Below are positions 43,078-52,425 of a stretch of 64,000 nt of DNA, in pieces (within the stretch, counting starts at the first letter, position 1; every line of letters begins with the position of its first letter). The notes below the pieces were generated by a model. It was not told where the DNA came from. It was given only the letters and a program-made list of their open reading frames with translations, and searched no databases. The translations under genes were made by a program, and so were the position numbers. Origin of the DNA: JACVCJ01 sp052437175 (GTDB lineage Bacteria > Bacteroidota > Bacteroidia > CAIKAF01); the NCBI GenBank assembly GCA_052437175.1, contig JBQVOK010000007.1:1-64000 (forward strand). The letters run 5' to 3'.

Positions 43078-46000
43078 TCAGCGTTTATAAGTTGTTGATC
43101 TGTTTTCCTGTATGGTCATAATCCCGCGTTCGGTCTCTTTTTTCACGCGTACCAGTTTTCCTTCCTGGTCATAGTCGTAAAAACTGGCAAAGTTGTTTTC
43201 GTCGAGTTCCGAAGTGAAGCGGAAATTATCGCGGTTGAATACGAACGATTTCATATTGGCGTCGAAGGGATGCACGCGCACATCGTCGAAAAGAGCGGCC
43301 GTATTACCCGGATCGAAGCTAAATCCGATACTTCCGGATGACGATGCGGGTATCTCGAACAGGTATTCGAACTTCTGCCAGCCTTCTATGATCTTTGACT
43401 TACGCAAAGAACCTGCAACCAGCAGACTGCTTGTACCGTTCAGCAGAACATCGCCTGCAATGCCGGGATAATCGTAGGTAGAGGCCGGATCGTAGTTTCC
43501 TTTGGCCCAGAACGAGAATACGAACCGTTTGGCCGGGACACCCGAATTGGGTGAGAACCCGCTCCAGAGATCATCGTTGTTCAGCACATAGGGTACTTTA
43601 CGCTGCTGCGGAAGACCCGGAGCCGGGCTCAATGTCCGCGTGGCAGAATACTCCGAAGTGAGACGCATGGAATACCTGCCGGTATGTGCATCTTCCGAAG
43701 TAAGAAGGTCCATATCGTCGGCCAGCCAGAACTGGGTCACCCGGCAGGGATAATCAAACGCATCCTGGTAGTAATCTTCAAAACCATCGTACCCGGTTTC
43801 CTTATTACGTGCGTTGGAGGCCAGACCGGTGGACAGCATATTTTTAAACCCGTAAACGGCGGCAGAGAAGATACCAAGCGGGTTTACATTCTCCAGGTCG
43901 AAGCCATAGGGACTGTAAATGGTCATTTCGTTGCTGCAGTTCCAGTTATCGTACTGGTCAGAGTTTACGGCCGTGCTGCGGTTCCATAAGCCTGTGGTAC
44001 CGTTATAGGTCCAGAAAGGTTTGTAGTGTATCATGTACCCGTCGTGCCGCAGGTTTTCCTGCTGTTCGGGGTCTGTTTTATTGCGGTCGCCCTGGAACAC
44101 CCAGGTCTTGTGTGTGCGCCAGTTGCCCAGTATGCCGTGGATGTACGGGTTCACGAAATCATCGTAGGCGAGGCACTCGTAAGTGGTCACGTACTCCTGG
44201 TCCACCGTAGGCGTCTGTCCGTATGACCGGGCCTCAAAACAACCGTCCAGAAACACGAACCTCCGGATGGAATTATCATTCATCCGGGCCGATACAAGAT
44301 ACAGGCGCGTTATCCCCGAACTATTATTAGGATTCATCAACAAGTTGGTAGTATGTGCCTCTTCTACAGCGATAAACTCGGCAACATTTGCCCAGTCTGC
44401 ACTACCAAAACTGCCATTGTCTTCGAGAGCCATTACCCTGTACACCTCACAGAAAATGCAACCTGCCCCTGTTCCGGGAAGAGAAAAAGTCAGCGAGCTA
44501 TGGTCCGTGCCATCCTGAAGTCCCCATATCCCCTGCATATTCAACTCACTCGTACCGGTACCGATGGGCTGGTCGTCCATGCTGACACCCAGGCTACCGG
44601 ACGTAGAGGGGCATCCGGTAAGAGTATGAATATATCCGGAATACGTGCTGTTATTCGGATATAAATACGGGGTGCCCGGAACAACTGCAGCAAGGTGGCC
44701 ATCGTCGATAAGCGAATTCATATACTGTATCATTACTTGAGGAGAACTTTCACCTTCATCATTACCATCACCGGGCGCACCTTCATGCGTAATCACCTCC
44801 GTTATCACTTTACGTATGCTCAGGTCCGTCTGCCATTGTTCCCGGAATTCTGTAGAAGCTGTACTTATTACGTTCAGGTTTTCGTCGAACACCAGCTTGT
44901 AAGTCCCCGCCACATTGCGAATCGGATTTGCCAGGCTGGTTACCGTTCCTATTTCTGTCTGCTGCTGGTTACGCCGCCCGGAGCGCAGCACCTTGAACTC
45001 GGCTGCCGCCGGGAACAGGTTCGAGAAGGTTGCTTTTTCCCCGGCATAATTGATCAGGTACAGCTTTCCGTCCGTATCGTCGCGGGCCACCCAATAGCGG
45101 TAAGCATTGGAATTATTGGTGGCTGACGGGCTCACATAGATCCAGGCTTTTTTGATCATAACTTCATCGCCGGGCTCCAGGTAGCTTTTTATGGTTGGCG
45201 AGGTGATCTCTCCCGTAGTACGGTCAAATACCGAAGCATCGTTCAGGCCATTCGTACCAAAGGTAAAGCCGATATTCTCGCCGGCCTGGCGCATGCCCGA
45301 ATAGGCCCAGTGCGCCGGGAGGTCCGTTTTATAGTACTTGTCTTTGAATTCATTGGTCAGTTCCTGCACCAGGGTATTTCCGGTCATCTTGTCCAGGGCA
45401 ACCGTACGGGTTTCGAGCAGGGCACCCTTATCGAACGAAATGGTTTTCTCGAGCAGTCCGTAGCGCTGTATCAGCTTGGTGACCACCACGCTGCGGAAGC
45501 GGCTGTGATCGCGTTTATAGCCGGGAAAGAACGACATGGAGAAGACCGGGGCCAGCGAAACCATGCCATAGTTTATGTTAAAGGCAAGACTACCGCTGTG
45601 TCCGATCGTTTCCTGCTCACGGAAATCGGCCACCATATCGTATTCCACGCCCACTTCCTCGGTGGTTTGTATACCGTCGCGGCCGATCACCGCAAAGTTA
45701 TTATCCAGTCTGCCGCCGGCTGTCTTATACTGGTATTCGGTATAGGCAAAAGGTTCCGCGGCGCCTTCGGCATACATGCGCTCGGCTTTGGGTTTGCCGT
45801 GCATATCGTTCACTTCAACGGTATATCCCTGGCTCACGTTCATGAGGTTCCAGGAATTGAACGAAAGCAGGCTCACGATCGGGTTGGAACGTTTCTGTAC
45901 CGGATCGATAGCCGTTTGTGCCGTAATGGTAGGAAAATCGCGTGCCGTATAGAATTCATGCACCATCTTTCCCGTGCTCTTGCTGGTGACCCCGGCATCG

Positions 46001-49000
46001 TACACAATATCCTTCACCTCTACCCTCGCGTATCCCACTCCCGGGGTCGGGAAAAAGCTTTCGCCGAAGGGTTCTTCTACGTAAAAGCGCTCTTCCATAA
46101 CCAGGCTGAGCTTTTTATTTTCGGAATAGACCGGTTTCTTGAACGGGTTCTCGTCAGCACCCATACCCGGCTCCCAGGCAGCCACGCCGGATGATTTACC
46201 GTTTTCGAGGCGGTAACTGAACTCCTGCCCGTAGGTACGTCCGGGTTCCCCGGAGATGGTATTCCATTCGTCGCTGATCTCTATCTTTTTCACACGACTT
46301 CCCGCACCGTATTTAATACCGTCCGGATCGAAAAGTTTCACCCAGGAACGGGCCGTATTTACATGACTGCCATACCCCTGGAGCATCATACGGCGGTTTA
46401 CTCCCGTAAGCATTTCGATCAGGTTTTTGGCCACACTGGCCGAGGAGAGGGTTTTGACAATATACTCGGCGTCGTCATCTTCAAACGTGGGCTGGTTATA
46501 GGCATATTCGGGAGTCTGAGCCCGCGAAAAGGACCAGGCCGCAAAAGCGAACGGACTGGACATAGTACCTCCCGGCGCCGGCAGTATCCTTTTGATCTTT
46601 ATGTAAGCCTGTGTACTGTTCATCATGCCGCAATAATCGCCCGTCCGGTCGATCTCTGCATAGCCCGACACGTATTCATATTTGGGATCGTCCGGCCTGT
46701 TTACATTCATCAGGAAGCGGAAGTACAGGTATTTCAGCGGTCCATACAGGTCGCCGGGAACATCTTCTTCCCAGAGATAACGGCGCCGGAATTCGTCAGA
46801 CGACAAGGTACCGCCCGCATCCGGCACATTAACGATGAGGTAATCTTTAGGGCCTGAAGATGAGCGGAAGGTCTGGTTGCCCAGGCCTGTACCGGTCTTA
46901 TCATCGGCAAAACCCGCAATCGTGTACATATTACAGGCGCGCCGGTCCTGCACATAGGCATAATCGTCGGACTCATAGCTCACGTGTATCTTTCCGCCGG
47001 AAGGCAGTTCCAGCTCTTTCAGCGACCAGGCAGAGGCATATACGTCCTGTTTGGCCTTATCCTGCAGGGCATACGGATAATCGGTACCGGACATATTATC
47101 CGGGTTGTCTGTCGCCTTTTTCATAATGCCCCAGCGGTCGTTGTCGCCGTGCTTATACGAAGGATTATCGCCGGCGGCGCCGGTATCATACGTAAAGACA
47201 TAGGGGCTGTACATCCCGTTATTGGAATCTTCGTAGGTAAAATATACTTTTTTGAGGGTCAGTTTCCCCAAAGCCGCATTGGGCGTACCGGGACATAAGG
47301 AGTAATCGTACTCGAAATGCACTTTTTTAACAGGGGCAGCTCCCGGTGCCGCTTCAGCCGATACGTAGGAAATACTTTTGATCCGTTTCAGCTTCTGGGA
47401 AGCGTTTGCCGAGCCGTGTTCGCCCACTCCATAACCGTCCGTACGGTCTTCCAGCTCAAAAAGCACTTTGTGTGTTTTAGACTCGATGCTGTGACAGTAC
47501 CAGATGTCTTTTGTACCAAAGACCACATTGGCCTTATCGTCCGTGCGGTTGGTCTTAAGGCCTTCCATATAACCGGCTTTCATGGCACCGGCAGTCGGCG
47601 TACGCCATCCATAGCCCGCTACATCAGGTACCCTTTTACCGTTTACGCCTTCATTACCGTAGGTAAACAGTACATAAGCGCCCAGGTCGTCCTGTGAAGG
47701 GCCGTTGCCCGTAAGGTCCGAATAATCGGGGGATAAGATCTCCGTAAGCATCCAGCTGTGTGCATAGGCCGGTGTTTCGGTCTCCTGGAAAAAATTATCG
47801 ATACCCATACCATTATTGATACTGGCTGCGGAGGCCGAATAATTTACCAGTCCCTGCTGGTTCTCGGCCGAACCATTGGCAAACCCGCCACCGGGATTTC
47901 CCATCATACCGCCTACCGCAAAAGAACGCTCTACCTGTTTTGTATTGTACGCGGCCAGACCAAACACATAACGCATACCTTCGGGAGTTACCACCGTAAT
48001 TTCGGCAATATGATGTCCGCGGGCATGCGATGAAAGGTATTTCACCTTATGCGGATAGGCATTGCGGATCTCATTGGCCGTAAGAAAATAGACGGCGGTA
48101 TTGCGGCGCTGACGTTCACTGCGTTCATTACTTGTTATCTGCGTCACAGGAGCTCCCTGTGCAGAAGTAAAGCTATTTACAACAGACAGTTGCGGGAGTC
48201 CTTTTTTGTGTTTGAAATTATAGCGGATGGCATCTTTACCCTTCAGCGTATTGCTAACGAAAGACGGGTCCTGTTCAGGGATCTTCTCTCCGGTCATACG
48301 CAGAAAATAATTCTCTTTAATATCATTCTTGGTCTGTCCCCGGAAAGGAATAGCCCCGATGGCATTGTTCTGGTCGCGCCAGGCACCGGAGGAAGAGGTT
48401 ACCGTATTTATATTGATGTCGATACCGGCATCCACGATATTACCCAGACCGATCTCCACGCCCAGAGCCCCGGAATTACTGGGGCTGAACTTACGATTGT
48501 TATACACATATCCCACATCGTTACGGTAGGCCCGGAACGAACCACTAAGTCCCTGTGCAGCTATCGAGAACATATCATTGGTAAAGGCCGTCAGGGGAAG
48601 GTTCTTATGGTGCATGGAAAAAGCATTGTCCTTTTCCCGGTTGTAATCGAGCAGGGCATTGTCGTTATTATTGGCTCTTTCAGAATATATATACCCGTAA
48701 GCCGGAGCTGTAATTTCCTTACTTACCAGTTTCTGTACACTGCCGTGCGCCGAGATACTTCCGCCAAAATCCTGGCTCAGCGTAGCGCCGCCGATCTTGA
48801 AACGGCCGGAGAACGAATAGGTCTCCATTGCGTGTTCAATAGAGGGCATGAACGTGCTTGCCCCGAAACTGATGCTGGAGCTGTTGCTGATACCGCCTTT
48901 ACCCGTATTCTCATTCTTTAGCGTTTTATCTTCGTTCAGGTTGGTTTTAGTTTTACTTACATTAACCCCGCCGCTCAGGTTCAGGTTGGTGAGCCCCTTA

Positions 49001-49740
49001 CGCGAGTTGATGTCGGCTCCCAGACCAATATTTGCGCGACCGGCAGTATTACTGCTCTCCTTGGTAAAACGCCCCGAGTACGATATGTTGGGCGATATCT
49101 GCAGACCGTCCTTCCCGCTGGTCAGGTTCAGGCTGGCATTCATAGGCAGCTTGGCACCTCCGCCTATACTCATTCCGGTGGTGGTGGTAAGACTCACCCC
49201 GGTATAGTTATTGTATTCGATACCGATCCCTACGGACATGGAGCCGCTACCTCCACCACTGCCCGAAGGAATGATAGAATTAGCCTCAAAACCAAACGTT
49301 TCCACATCAACGGCTACATTAACCCCTACGGTCTTATTGGGTTTGAGGTTGATCCGCTCCGTAACCACATCGCTGGAAAAGTCGTCGGGTAAGCCGCGCA
49401 GCTGCCGGGTAATGGCCCCGGTATGCAGGTTCCAGCCCAGGCCTGCCCAGCTGGCTTCCTGGTCCATAGAGATGCCCGACTGGTAACTCAGGTTCAGCGG
49501 GTAGCCCCCGATCTCCATCAGTGGAATATTATACGAAAAGTCGCCCGTGAACGGGTCTACCATTTCCGTAAGCCCGATCGGCTGAAAGCCCTGTACCTCC
49601 GGCTGTGTAGGGCCGGATGTAAGTGCCTGCAATGCCAGCGGCTGTACCGTTTGTACCAGCAGCTCCGTCACCATCAGTAAAGCCAGCCCGCGGGCCGCCT
49701 TACTCTCACGGATTCGTTTGAATACAGGTTTGTGTCTCAT
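43078..49740 (-). CDS. SpvB/TcB-like RHS shell partner protein, cassette 3
   Basis: This 2,220-aa paralogue of the protein at 25227 begins MRHKPVFKRIRESKAARGLA with a basic n-region and a hydrophobic stretch. The SpvB-like entry is nearly identical (GPTQPEVQGFQPIGLTEMVD, GDFSYNIPL, GLGWNLHTGAITRQL). Long stretches such as FGLAAYNTKQVERSFAVGG, DYSDLTGNGPSQDDLGAY and SVVVTKLIQRYGL are shared, while residues around ~1,560-1,780 are clearly more divergent. The C-terminal beta-sandwich (FVFSFWAKGNYDP, FDDVRVHPFDANMKS) and final YD-like unit (FYDYDQEGKLVRVKKETERG) are kept. It follows the FN3-like gene by 24 nt and precedes the RHS gene by 5 nt. It is presumably exported and forms a shell with its RHS partner, by analogy to TcB-TcC. 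Confidence 0.82.
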   Translation of the reverse strand: MRHKPVFKRIRESKAARGLALLMVTELLVQTVQPLALQALTSGPTQPEVQGFQPIGLTEMVDPFTGDFSYNIPLMEIGGYPLNLSYQSGISMDQEASWAGLGWNLHTGAITRQLRGLPDDFSSDVVTERINLKPNKTVGVNVAVDVETFGFEANSIIPSGSGGGSGSMSVGIGIEYNNYTGVSLTTTTGMSIGGGAKLPMNASLNLTSGKDGLQISPNISYSGRFTKESSNTAGRANIGLGADINSRKGLTNLNLSGGVNVSKTKTNLNEDKTLKNENTGKGGISNSSSISFGASTFMPSIEHAMETYSFSGRFKIGGATLSQDFGGSISAHGSVQKLVSKEITAPAYGYIYSERANNNDNALLDYNREKDNAFSMHHKNLPLTAFTNDMFSIAAQGLSGSFRAYRNDVGYVYNNRKFSPSNSGALGVEIGLGNIVDAGIDININTVTSSSGAWRDQNNAIGAIPFRGQTKNDIKENYFLRMTGEKIPEQDPSFVSNTLKGKDAIRYNFKHKKGLPQLSVVNSFTSAQGAPVTQITSNERSERQRRNTAVYFLTANEIRNAYPHKVKYLSSHARGHHIAEITVVTPEGMRYVFGLAAYNTKQVERSFAVGGMMGNPGGGFANGSAENQQGLVNYSASAASINNGMGIDNFFQETETPAYAHSWMLTEILSPDYSDLTGNGPSQDDLGAYVLFTYGNEGVNGKRVPDVAGYGWRTPTAGAMKAGYMEGLKTNRTDDKANVVFGTKDIWYCHSIESKTHKVLFELEDRTDGYGVGEHGSANASQKLKRIKSISYVSAEAAPGAAPVKKVHFEYDYSLCPGTPNAALGKLTLKKVYFTYEDSNNGMYSPYVFTYDTGAAGDNPSYKHGDNDRWGIMKKATDNPDNMSGTDYPYALQDKAKQDVYASAWSLKELELPSGGKIHVSYESDDYAYVQDRRACNMYTIAGFADDKTGTGLGNQTFRSSSGPKDYLIVNVPDAGGTLSSDEFRRRYLWEEDVPGDLYGPLKYLYFRFLMNVNRPDDPKYEYVSGYAEIDRTGDYCGMMNSTQAYIKIKRILPAPGGTMSSPFAFAAWSFSRAQTPEYAYNQPTFEDDDAEYIVKTLSSASVAKNLIEMLTGVNRRMMLQGYGSHVNTARSWVKLFDPDGIKYGAGSRVKKIEISDEWNTISGEPGRTYGQEFSYRLENGKSSGVAAWEPGMGADENPFKKPVYSENKKLSLVMEERFYVEEPFGESFFPTPGVGYARVEVKDIVYDAGVTSKSTGKMVHEFYTARDFPTITAQTAIDPVQKRSNPIVSLLSFNSWNLMNVSQGYTVEVNDMHGKPKAERMYAEGAAEPFAYTEYQYKTAGGRLDNNFAVIGRDGIQTTEEVGVEYDMVADFREQETIGHSGSLAFNINYGMVSLAPVFSMSFFPGYKRDHSRFRSVVVTKLIQRYGLLEKTISFDKGALLETRTVALDKMTGNTLVQELTNEFKDKYYKTDLPAHWAYSGMRQAGENIGFTFGTNGLNDASVFDRTTGEITSPTIKSYLEPGDEVMIKKAWIYVSPSATNNSNAYRYWVARDDTDGKLYLINYAGEKATFSNLFPAAAEFKVLRSGRRNQQQTEIGTVTSLANPIRNVAGTYKLVFDENLNVISTASTEFREQWQTDLSIRKVITEVITHEGAPGDGNDEGESSPQVMIQYMNSLIDDGHLAAVVPGTPYLYPNNSTYSGYIHTLTGCPSTSGSLGVSMDDQPIGTGTSELNMQGIWGLQDGTDHSSLTFSLPGTGAGCIFCEVYRVMALEDNGSFGSADWANVAEFIAVEEAHTTNLLMNPNNSSGITRLYLVSARMNDNSIRRFVFLDGCFEARSYGQTPTVDQEYVTTYECLAYDDFVNPYIHGILGNWRTHKTWVFQGDRNKTDPEQQENLRHDGYMIHYKPFWTYNGTTGLWNRSTAVNSDQYDNWNCSNEMTIYSPYGFDLENVNPLGIFSAAVYGFKNMLSTGLASNARNKETGYDGFEDYYQDAFDYPCRVTQFWLADDMDLLTSEDAHTGRYSMRLTSEYSATRTLSPAPGLPQQRKVPYVLNNDDLWSGFSPNSGVPAKRFVFSFWAKGNYDPASTYDYPGIAGDVLLNGTSSLLVAGSLRKSKIIEGWQKFEYLFEIPASSSGSIGFSFDPGNTAALFDDVRVHPFDANMKSFVFNRDNFRFTSELDENNFASFYDYDQEGKLVRVKKETERGIMTIQENRSTTYKR

Positions 49741-49764
49741 AAGTTCAATAGTGCTTGGTTATGG

Positions 49765-50913
49765 CTAACGGCAGTTTGTGCGTTCGCTCAGTTGTATACG
49801 TAAATACCAGGTCTGTCCGCTCTCCGTCGGAAATTCAAAGATGTAGTACCCGTTGGCGATATCCAGCCTGGAGGCCGAACACAGATCGATCTGGTATTTG
49901 TTCAGGCCCATCTTCTTCGGCGCATCAAAATCGCGCTCATCGGCCAGCTGTTTACCGGCGGTGTTCTTCAGGCGGAAAACCAGTTTTTCTTCCTTCGGCA
50001 CATATTTCTCCGGGAAGGCCAGCGGTACCATATTGCCTTTCACCAGCTCGAACTGCGACTGCGGATGTTCCGTCAGTTTATAGTAAAAGCCATTGTAGGT
50101 CGTTTGGGTTTGTTCCGGGAAGCAGTAACAGAACTCCCATACCTCGCTGTAACCCAGCGAGCTGTTGCCCATGCGGCCTTCCACCTGCCAGGCATAGCGT
50201 TTGCCTTCTTCCAGCGGCTGGGCCGTGTTCGGGTAGATCTGCAAAGGCATCGGTACATTGTTCTCCGTATACTGCGGCAGGTTGGCCGTGATGGCCTGCT
50301 GTTTACTCTGATCGTTGTAGATCGGCACCACCCGGAGTATATAGCTTACTGCACCGCTCAGGTAGGTGCTGAAGGCCGGCGTCCAGCTCAGGGCCGGGTT
50401 CGGCGTCTGTATACTGTCGCCATCGGCCGGAGATAAAAGCATCGGGGGCCACATGGCATCTACGATCAGCTGTTCCAATACGCTGCCCAGTTCGGTGAAC
50501 TCCCCGTCGCTCGGGCGGCCATACAGCGTAAAATCCACGTTATAGGTGCCCGGCGGAAAGATACCCCCACTGCCGATGATCTGTTGCAGGGTGCCTCCGT
50601 TGTAATAATTAATGGTAAAAGGTTGCACCCGCGAGATCGTACCCAGGTTGATGACCGTAAGCACATCGGGCAGCGCCAGGGTAGCCGAATTGGTCTTTAC
50701 TTCCAGCTGGTTATGTGTGTTGTAAATACGCAGGGCAATATAGAACTGCGCGTAATTGTCCGCGGTATTCGTGCGCGTGATGCTCAGGTTCCACAGGTCG
50801 TCGTGGCTGAACTGGGGCGGCGGGGCTATGCAGGTAAGCACGTACTGCGCATGCACCACAGGCATGAACAGCAACGTTAAACATACATACAAGCCGGTTG
50901 CGAGTTTTTTCAT
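49765..50913 (-). CDS. Secreted FN3-like protein, first gene of RHS cassette 3
   Basis: This 382-aa protein has exactly the same length as the cassette 2 copy but is more diverged. The signal peptide is MKKLATGLYVCLTLLFMPVV...HAQ. Landmarks are PQFSHDDLWNLSITRTNTAD, NPALSWTPAFSTYLSGAVSY, GKRYAWQVEGRMGNSSLGYS, EVWEFCYCFPEQ and YYKLTEHPQSQFELVKGN. The C-terminal domain ends QTWYLRIQLSERTNC. Conservation of length, order and context across three copies argues for a required partner of the giant proteins. No enzymatic signature is visible. Confidence 0.82.
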   Translation of the reverse strand: MKKLATGLYVCLTLLFMPVVHAQYVLTCIAPPPQFSHDDLWNLSITRTNTADNYAQFYIALRIYNTHNQLEVKTNSATLALPDVLTVINLGTISRVQPFTINYYNGGTLQQIIGSGGIFPPGTYNVDFTLYGRPSDGEFTELGSVLEQLIVDAMWPPMLLSPADGDSIQTPNPALSWTPAFSTYLSGAVSYILRVVPIYNDQSKQQAITANLPQYTENNVPMPLQIYPNTAQPLEEGKRYAWQVEGRMGNSSLGYSEVWEFCYCFPEQTQTTYNGFYYKLTEHPQSQFELVKGNMVPLAFPEKYVPKEEKLVFRLKNTAGKQLADERDFDAPKKMGLNKYQIDLCSASRLDIANGYYIFEFPTESGQTWYLRIQLSERTNCR

Positions 50914-51275
50914 AGGTATTGAAACCGGTTTTATATTTACGATGCGAAAGACATGGGGTCAGAACACTTTCACACTCAAAAGTCCGTTTATTCCGGCAGA
51001 AAATTCGTTTGCTCTTATAAACGGTATTATTTTACCAACGAACGGTTATTCTGATTCATTGAATGGTAAAAGGCCCGTTTTCACTACAGTTCTGTACATT
51101 TTCATCCAATAAAAAAGGAGAAACCTTTAAGGCTCTCCTTTAGAAATTCTGTAACTAATGTGTTTATATACGGTATGTCTTCCCGGTGCCGGCTATGCAT
51201 GAAGATATACCTATGCCCGCAACAGGCCATGGAAATCCATAGCAGGAGGAATTACCAAACAGGACTTGGGGAAGC
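50914..51275. other. Intergenic region upstream of RHS cassette 3
   Basis: No gene is supported in these 362 bases. It contains the intrinsic terminator of the small secreted-protein gene (51111-51141). The remaining ~200 bases on the left must hold the cassette 3 promoter; the only dyad near the start is AACCGGTT at about 50924. This region shows no similarity by eye to the leaders of cassettes 1 and 2. Confidence 0.5.
51111..51141 (-). terminator. Intrinsic terminator of the 145-aa gene
   Basis: On the minus strand arms AAAGGAGA and TCTCCTTT (51134-51141 with 51114-51121) form an 8-bp stem around a 12-nt loop, followed by TTTATT. It separates the 145-aa gene from RHS cassette 3, so they are not one operon. 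Confidence 0.65.
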
Positions 51276-51713
51276 TTACAGATCGTCCGGATCGGGCAGC
51301 GGGGCCTTTTCGTAGTCTTTCTTTTTAGGTCTCAGCAGACTGGGAAAGAAAATGTCCACGAGTTTATCATCATTGGTAACCCGTGTTTTAGACTTGCCGG
51401 CAACCACCAGCCAGTCGTCCTTATATTTATAATTCGGCTCGTACAGGTCGTAACTGCCGTCTGAATAACGGATATATACCGAACGGATGGCCTTGTTCTC
51501 TACTTTTACCTTGCCCCGGTAACAATCGCACTGGGTGCCGATGCGGATGGAAATGATCACATCGTCGTACACGCCGTCTACAACTTCGTTACCGCCTCTT
51601 TTTTCAAACAGTTTCATGTATTGTACAAAGCAGTTGTCGTCGTTGGATTCGGGTGTCTGGGCAAAAAGCAGGACAGGCAGAGAGAGAAGAAAAAGGAATA
51701 CGATTTTTTTCAT
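51276..51713 (-). CDS. Small secreted protein of unknown function
   Basis: This 145-aa protein begins with the Sec signal MKKIVFLFLLSLPVLLFAQ. The mature part (about 126 residues) is beta-rich, with a Cys cluster TQCDCYRGKVKVEN. SVYIRYSDGSYDLYEPNYKY and DWLVVAGKSKTRVTNDDKLV follow, and the tail is Lys/Pro/Asp-rich (FFPSLLRPKKKDYEKAPLPD). I do not recognise the family. It stands alone between gmhA (divergent) and the RHS cassette, with its own terminator. An orphan partner of the RHS system is possible only by proximity. Confidence 0.75.
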   Translation of the reverse strand: MKKIVFLFLLSLPVLLFAQTPESNDDNCFVQYMKLFEKRGGNEVVDGVYDDVIISIRIGTQCDCYRGKVKVENKAIRSVYIRYSDGSYDLYEPNYKYKDDWLVVAGKSKTRVTNDDKLVDIFFPSLLRPKKKDYEKAPLPDPDDL

Positions 51714-51845
51714 CCGGAATGTAGGTTTTCTTTATGCTATCTGGTTTTGATCTGTTTGCTCCGTTGCGGAAACCCGGAACGGAAGCCTTACAAAAATATG
51801 GGATAATTGTGGTCTGCAAAATTTTTTATTCATTATTTTGCTGTT

Positions 51846-52424
51846 ATGGAAGAAGAAATCCTGCAACAGTTCACGGAGGCCCGTAATACGGTCGATCTCT
51901 TTATCCGCGACCCGGAAAACATCCGGCTCACCGGGGCCGCCGCCCAGCTTCTTTCGGAAGCATTCCGGAACGGCAATAAAGTACTTTCCTGCGGTAACGG
52001 AGGCAGTATGTGCGACGCCATGCACTTTGCCGAAGAACTCAGCGGACGTTTCCGGAACGACCGTCCTGCCCTGCCTGCCCAGAGTATTTCCGATCCCTCG
52101 CATATTTCCTGTGTGGCCAACGATTACGGGTACGATTTTGTGTTCAGCCGCGCCGTGGAAGCTTTTGGCAGGCCCGGCGACGTGCTCCTGGCCATCAGTA
52201 CCAGCGGCAACAGTAAAAACGTATGCCTGGCCGCGCACAAAGCCAGGGAAAAGGGAATGCGGGTCATTGCCCTTACCGGCAAAAACGGCGGAGAACTGGC
52301 AAGCATTGCCGATGTGGAGATACGGGCGCCCTTCAGTGAATATGCCGACCGGGCCCAGGAGATACATATTAAGGTGATCCACACGCTTATTTTCTGCGTG
52401 GAACGTTCACTCGGTTACCATTAA
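51846..52424 (+). CDS. gmhA: D-sedoheptulose 7-phosphate isomerase (SIS domain)
   Basis: This 192-aa protein matches GmhA over its whole length, the same length as the E. coli enzyme. Key blocks are LSCGNGGSMCDAMHFAEELS near residue 48, SISDPSHISCVANDYGYDF, LLAISTSGNSKNV, and the C-terminal YADRAQEIHIKVIHTLIFCV. GmhA converts sedoheptulose 7-phosphate to glycero-manno-heptose 7-phosphate for LPS core or S-layer heptose. The ATG at 51846 is used because the upstream 13 codons do not match the family. It converges on cinA with a single base between stop codons. No other heptose genes are in the window. Confidence 0.92.
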   Translation: MEEEILQQFTEARNTVDLFIRDPENIRLTGAAAQLLSEAFRNGNKVLSCGNGGSMCDAMHFAEELSGRFRNDRPALPAQSISDPSHISCVANDYGYDFVFSRAVEAFGRPGDVLLAISTSGNSKNVCLAAHKAREKGMRVIALTGKNGGELASIADVEIRAPFSEYADRAQEIHIKVIHTLIFCVERSLGYH

Positions 52425-52425
52425 A

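Larger units (their letters stand above)
15546..50913 (-). repeat. Tandem duplication of a three-gene RHS cassette (with a third partial copy at 1-911)
   Basis: Cassettes 16031-33044 and 33944-50913 have the same gene order, lengths (382 aa; 2,208 and 2,220 aa; 3,063 and 3,042 aa) and tight spacings (42 and 24 nt; 4 and 5 nt). Divergence is uneven: shell segments are strongly conserved, tips not at all. The fragment at 1-911 matches the cassette 2 gene much more closely than cassette 3 does. The long repeats offer targets for homologous recombination. Confidence 0.85.
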
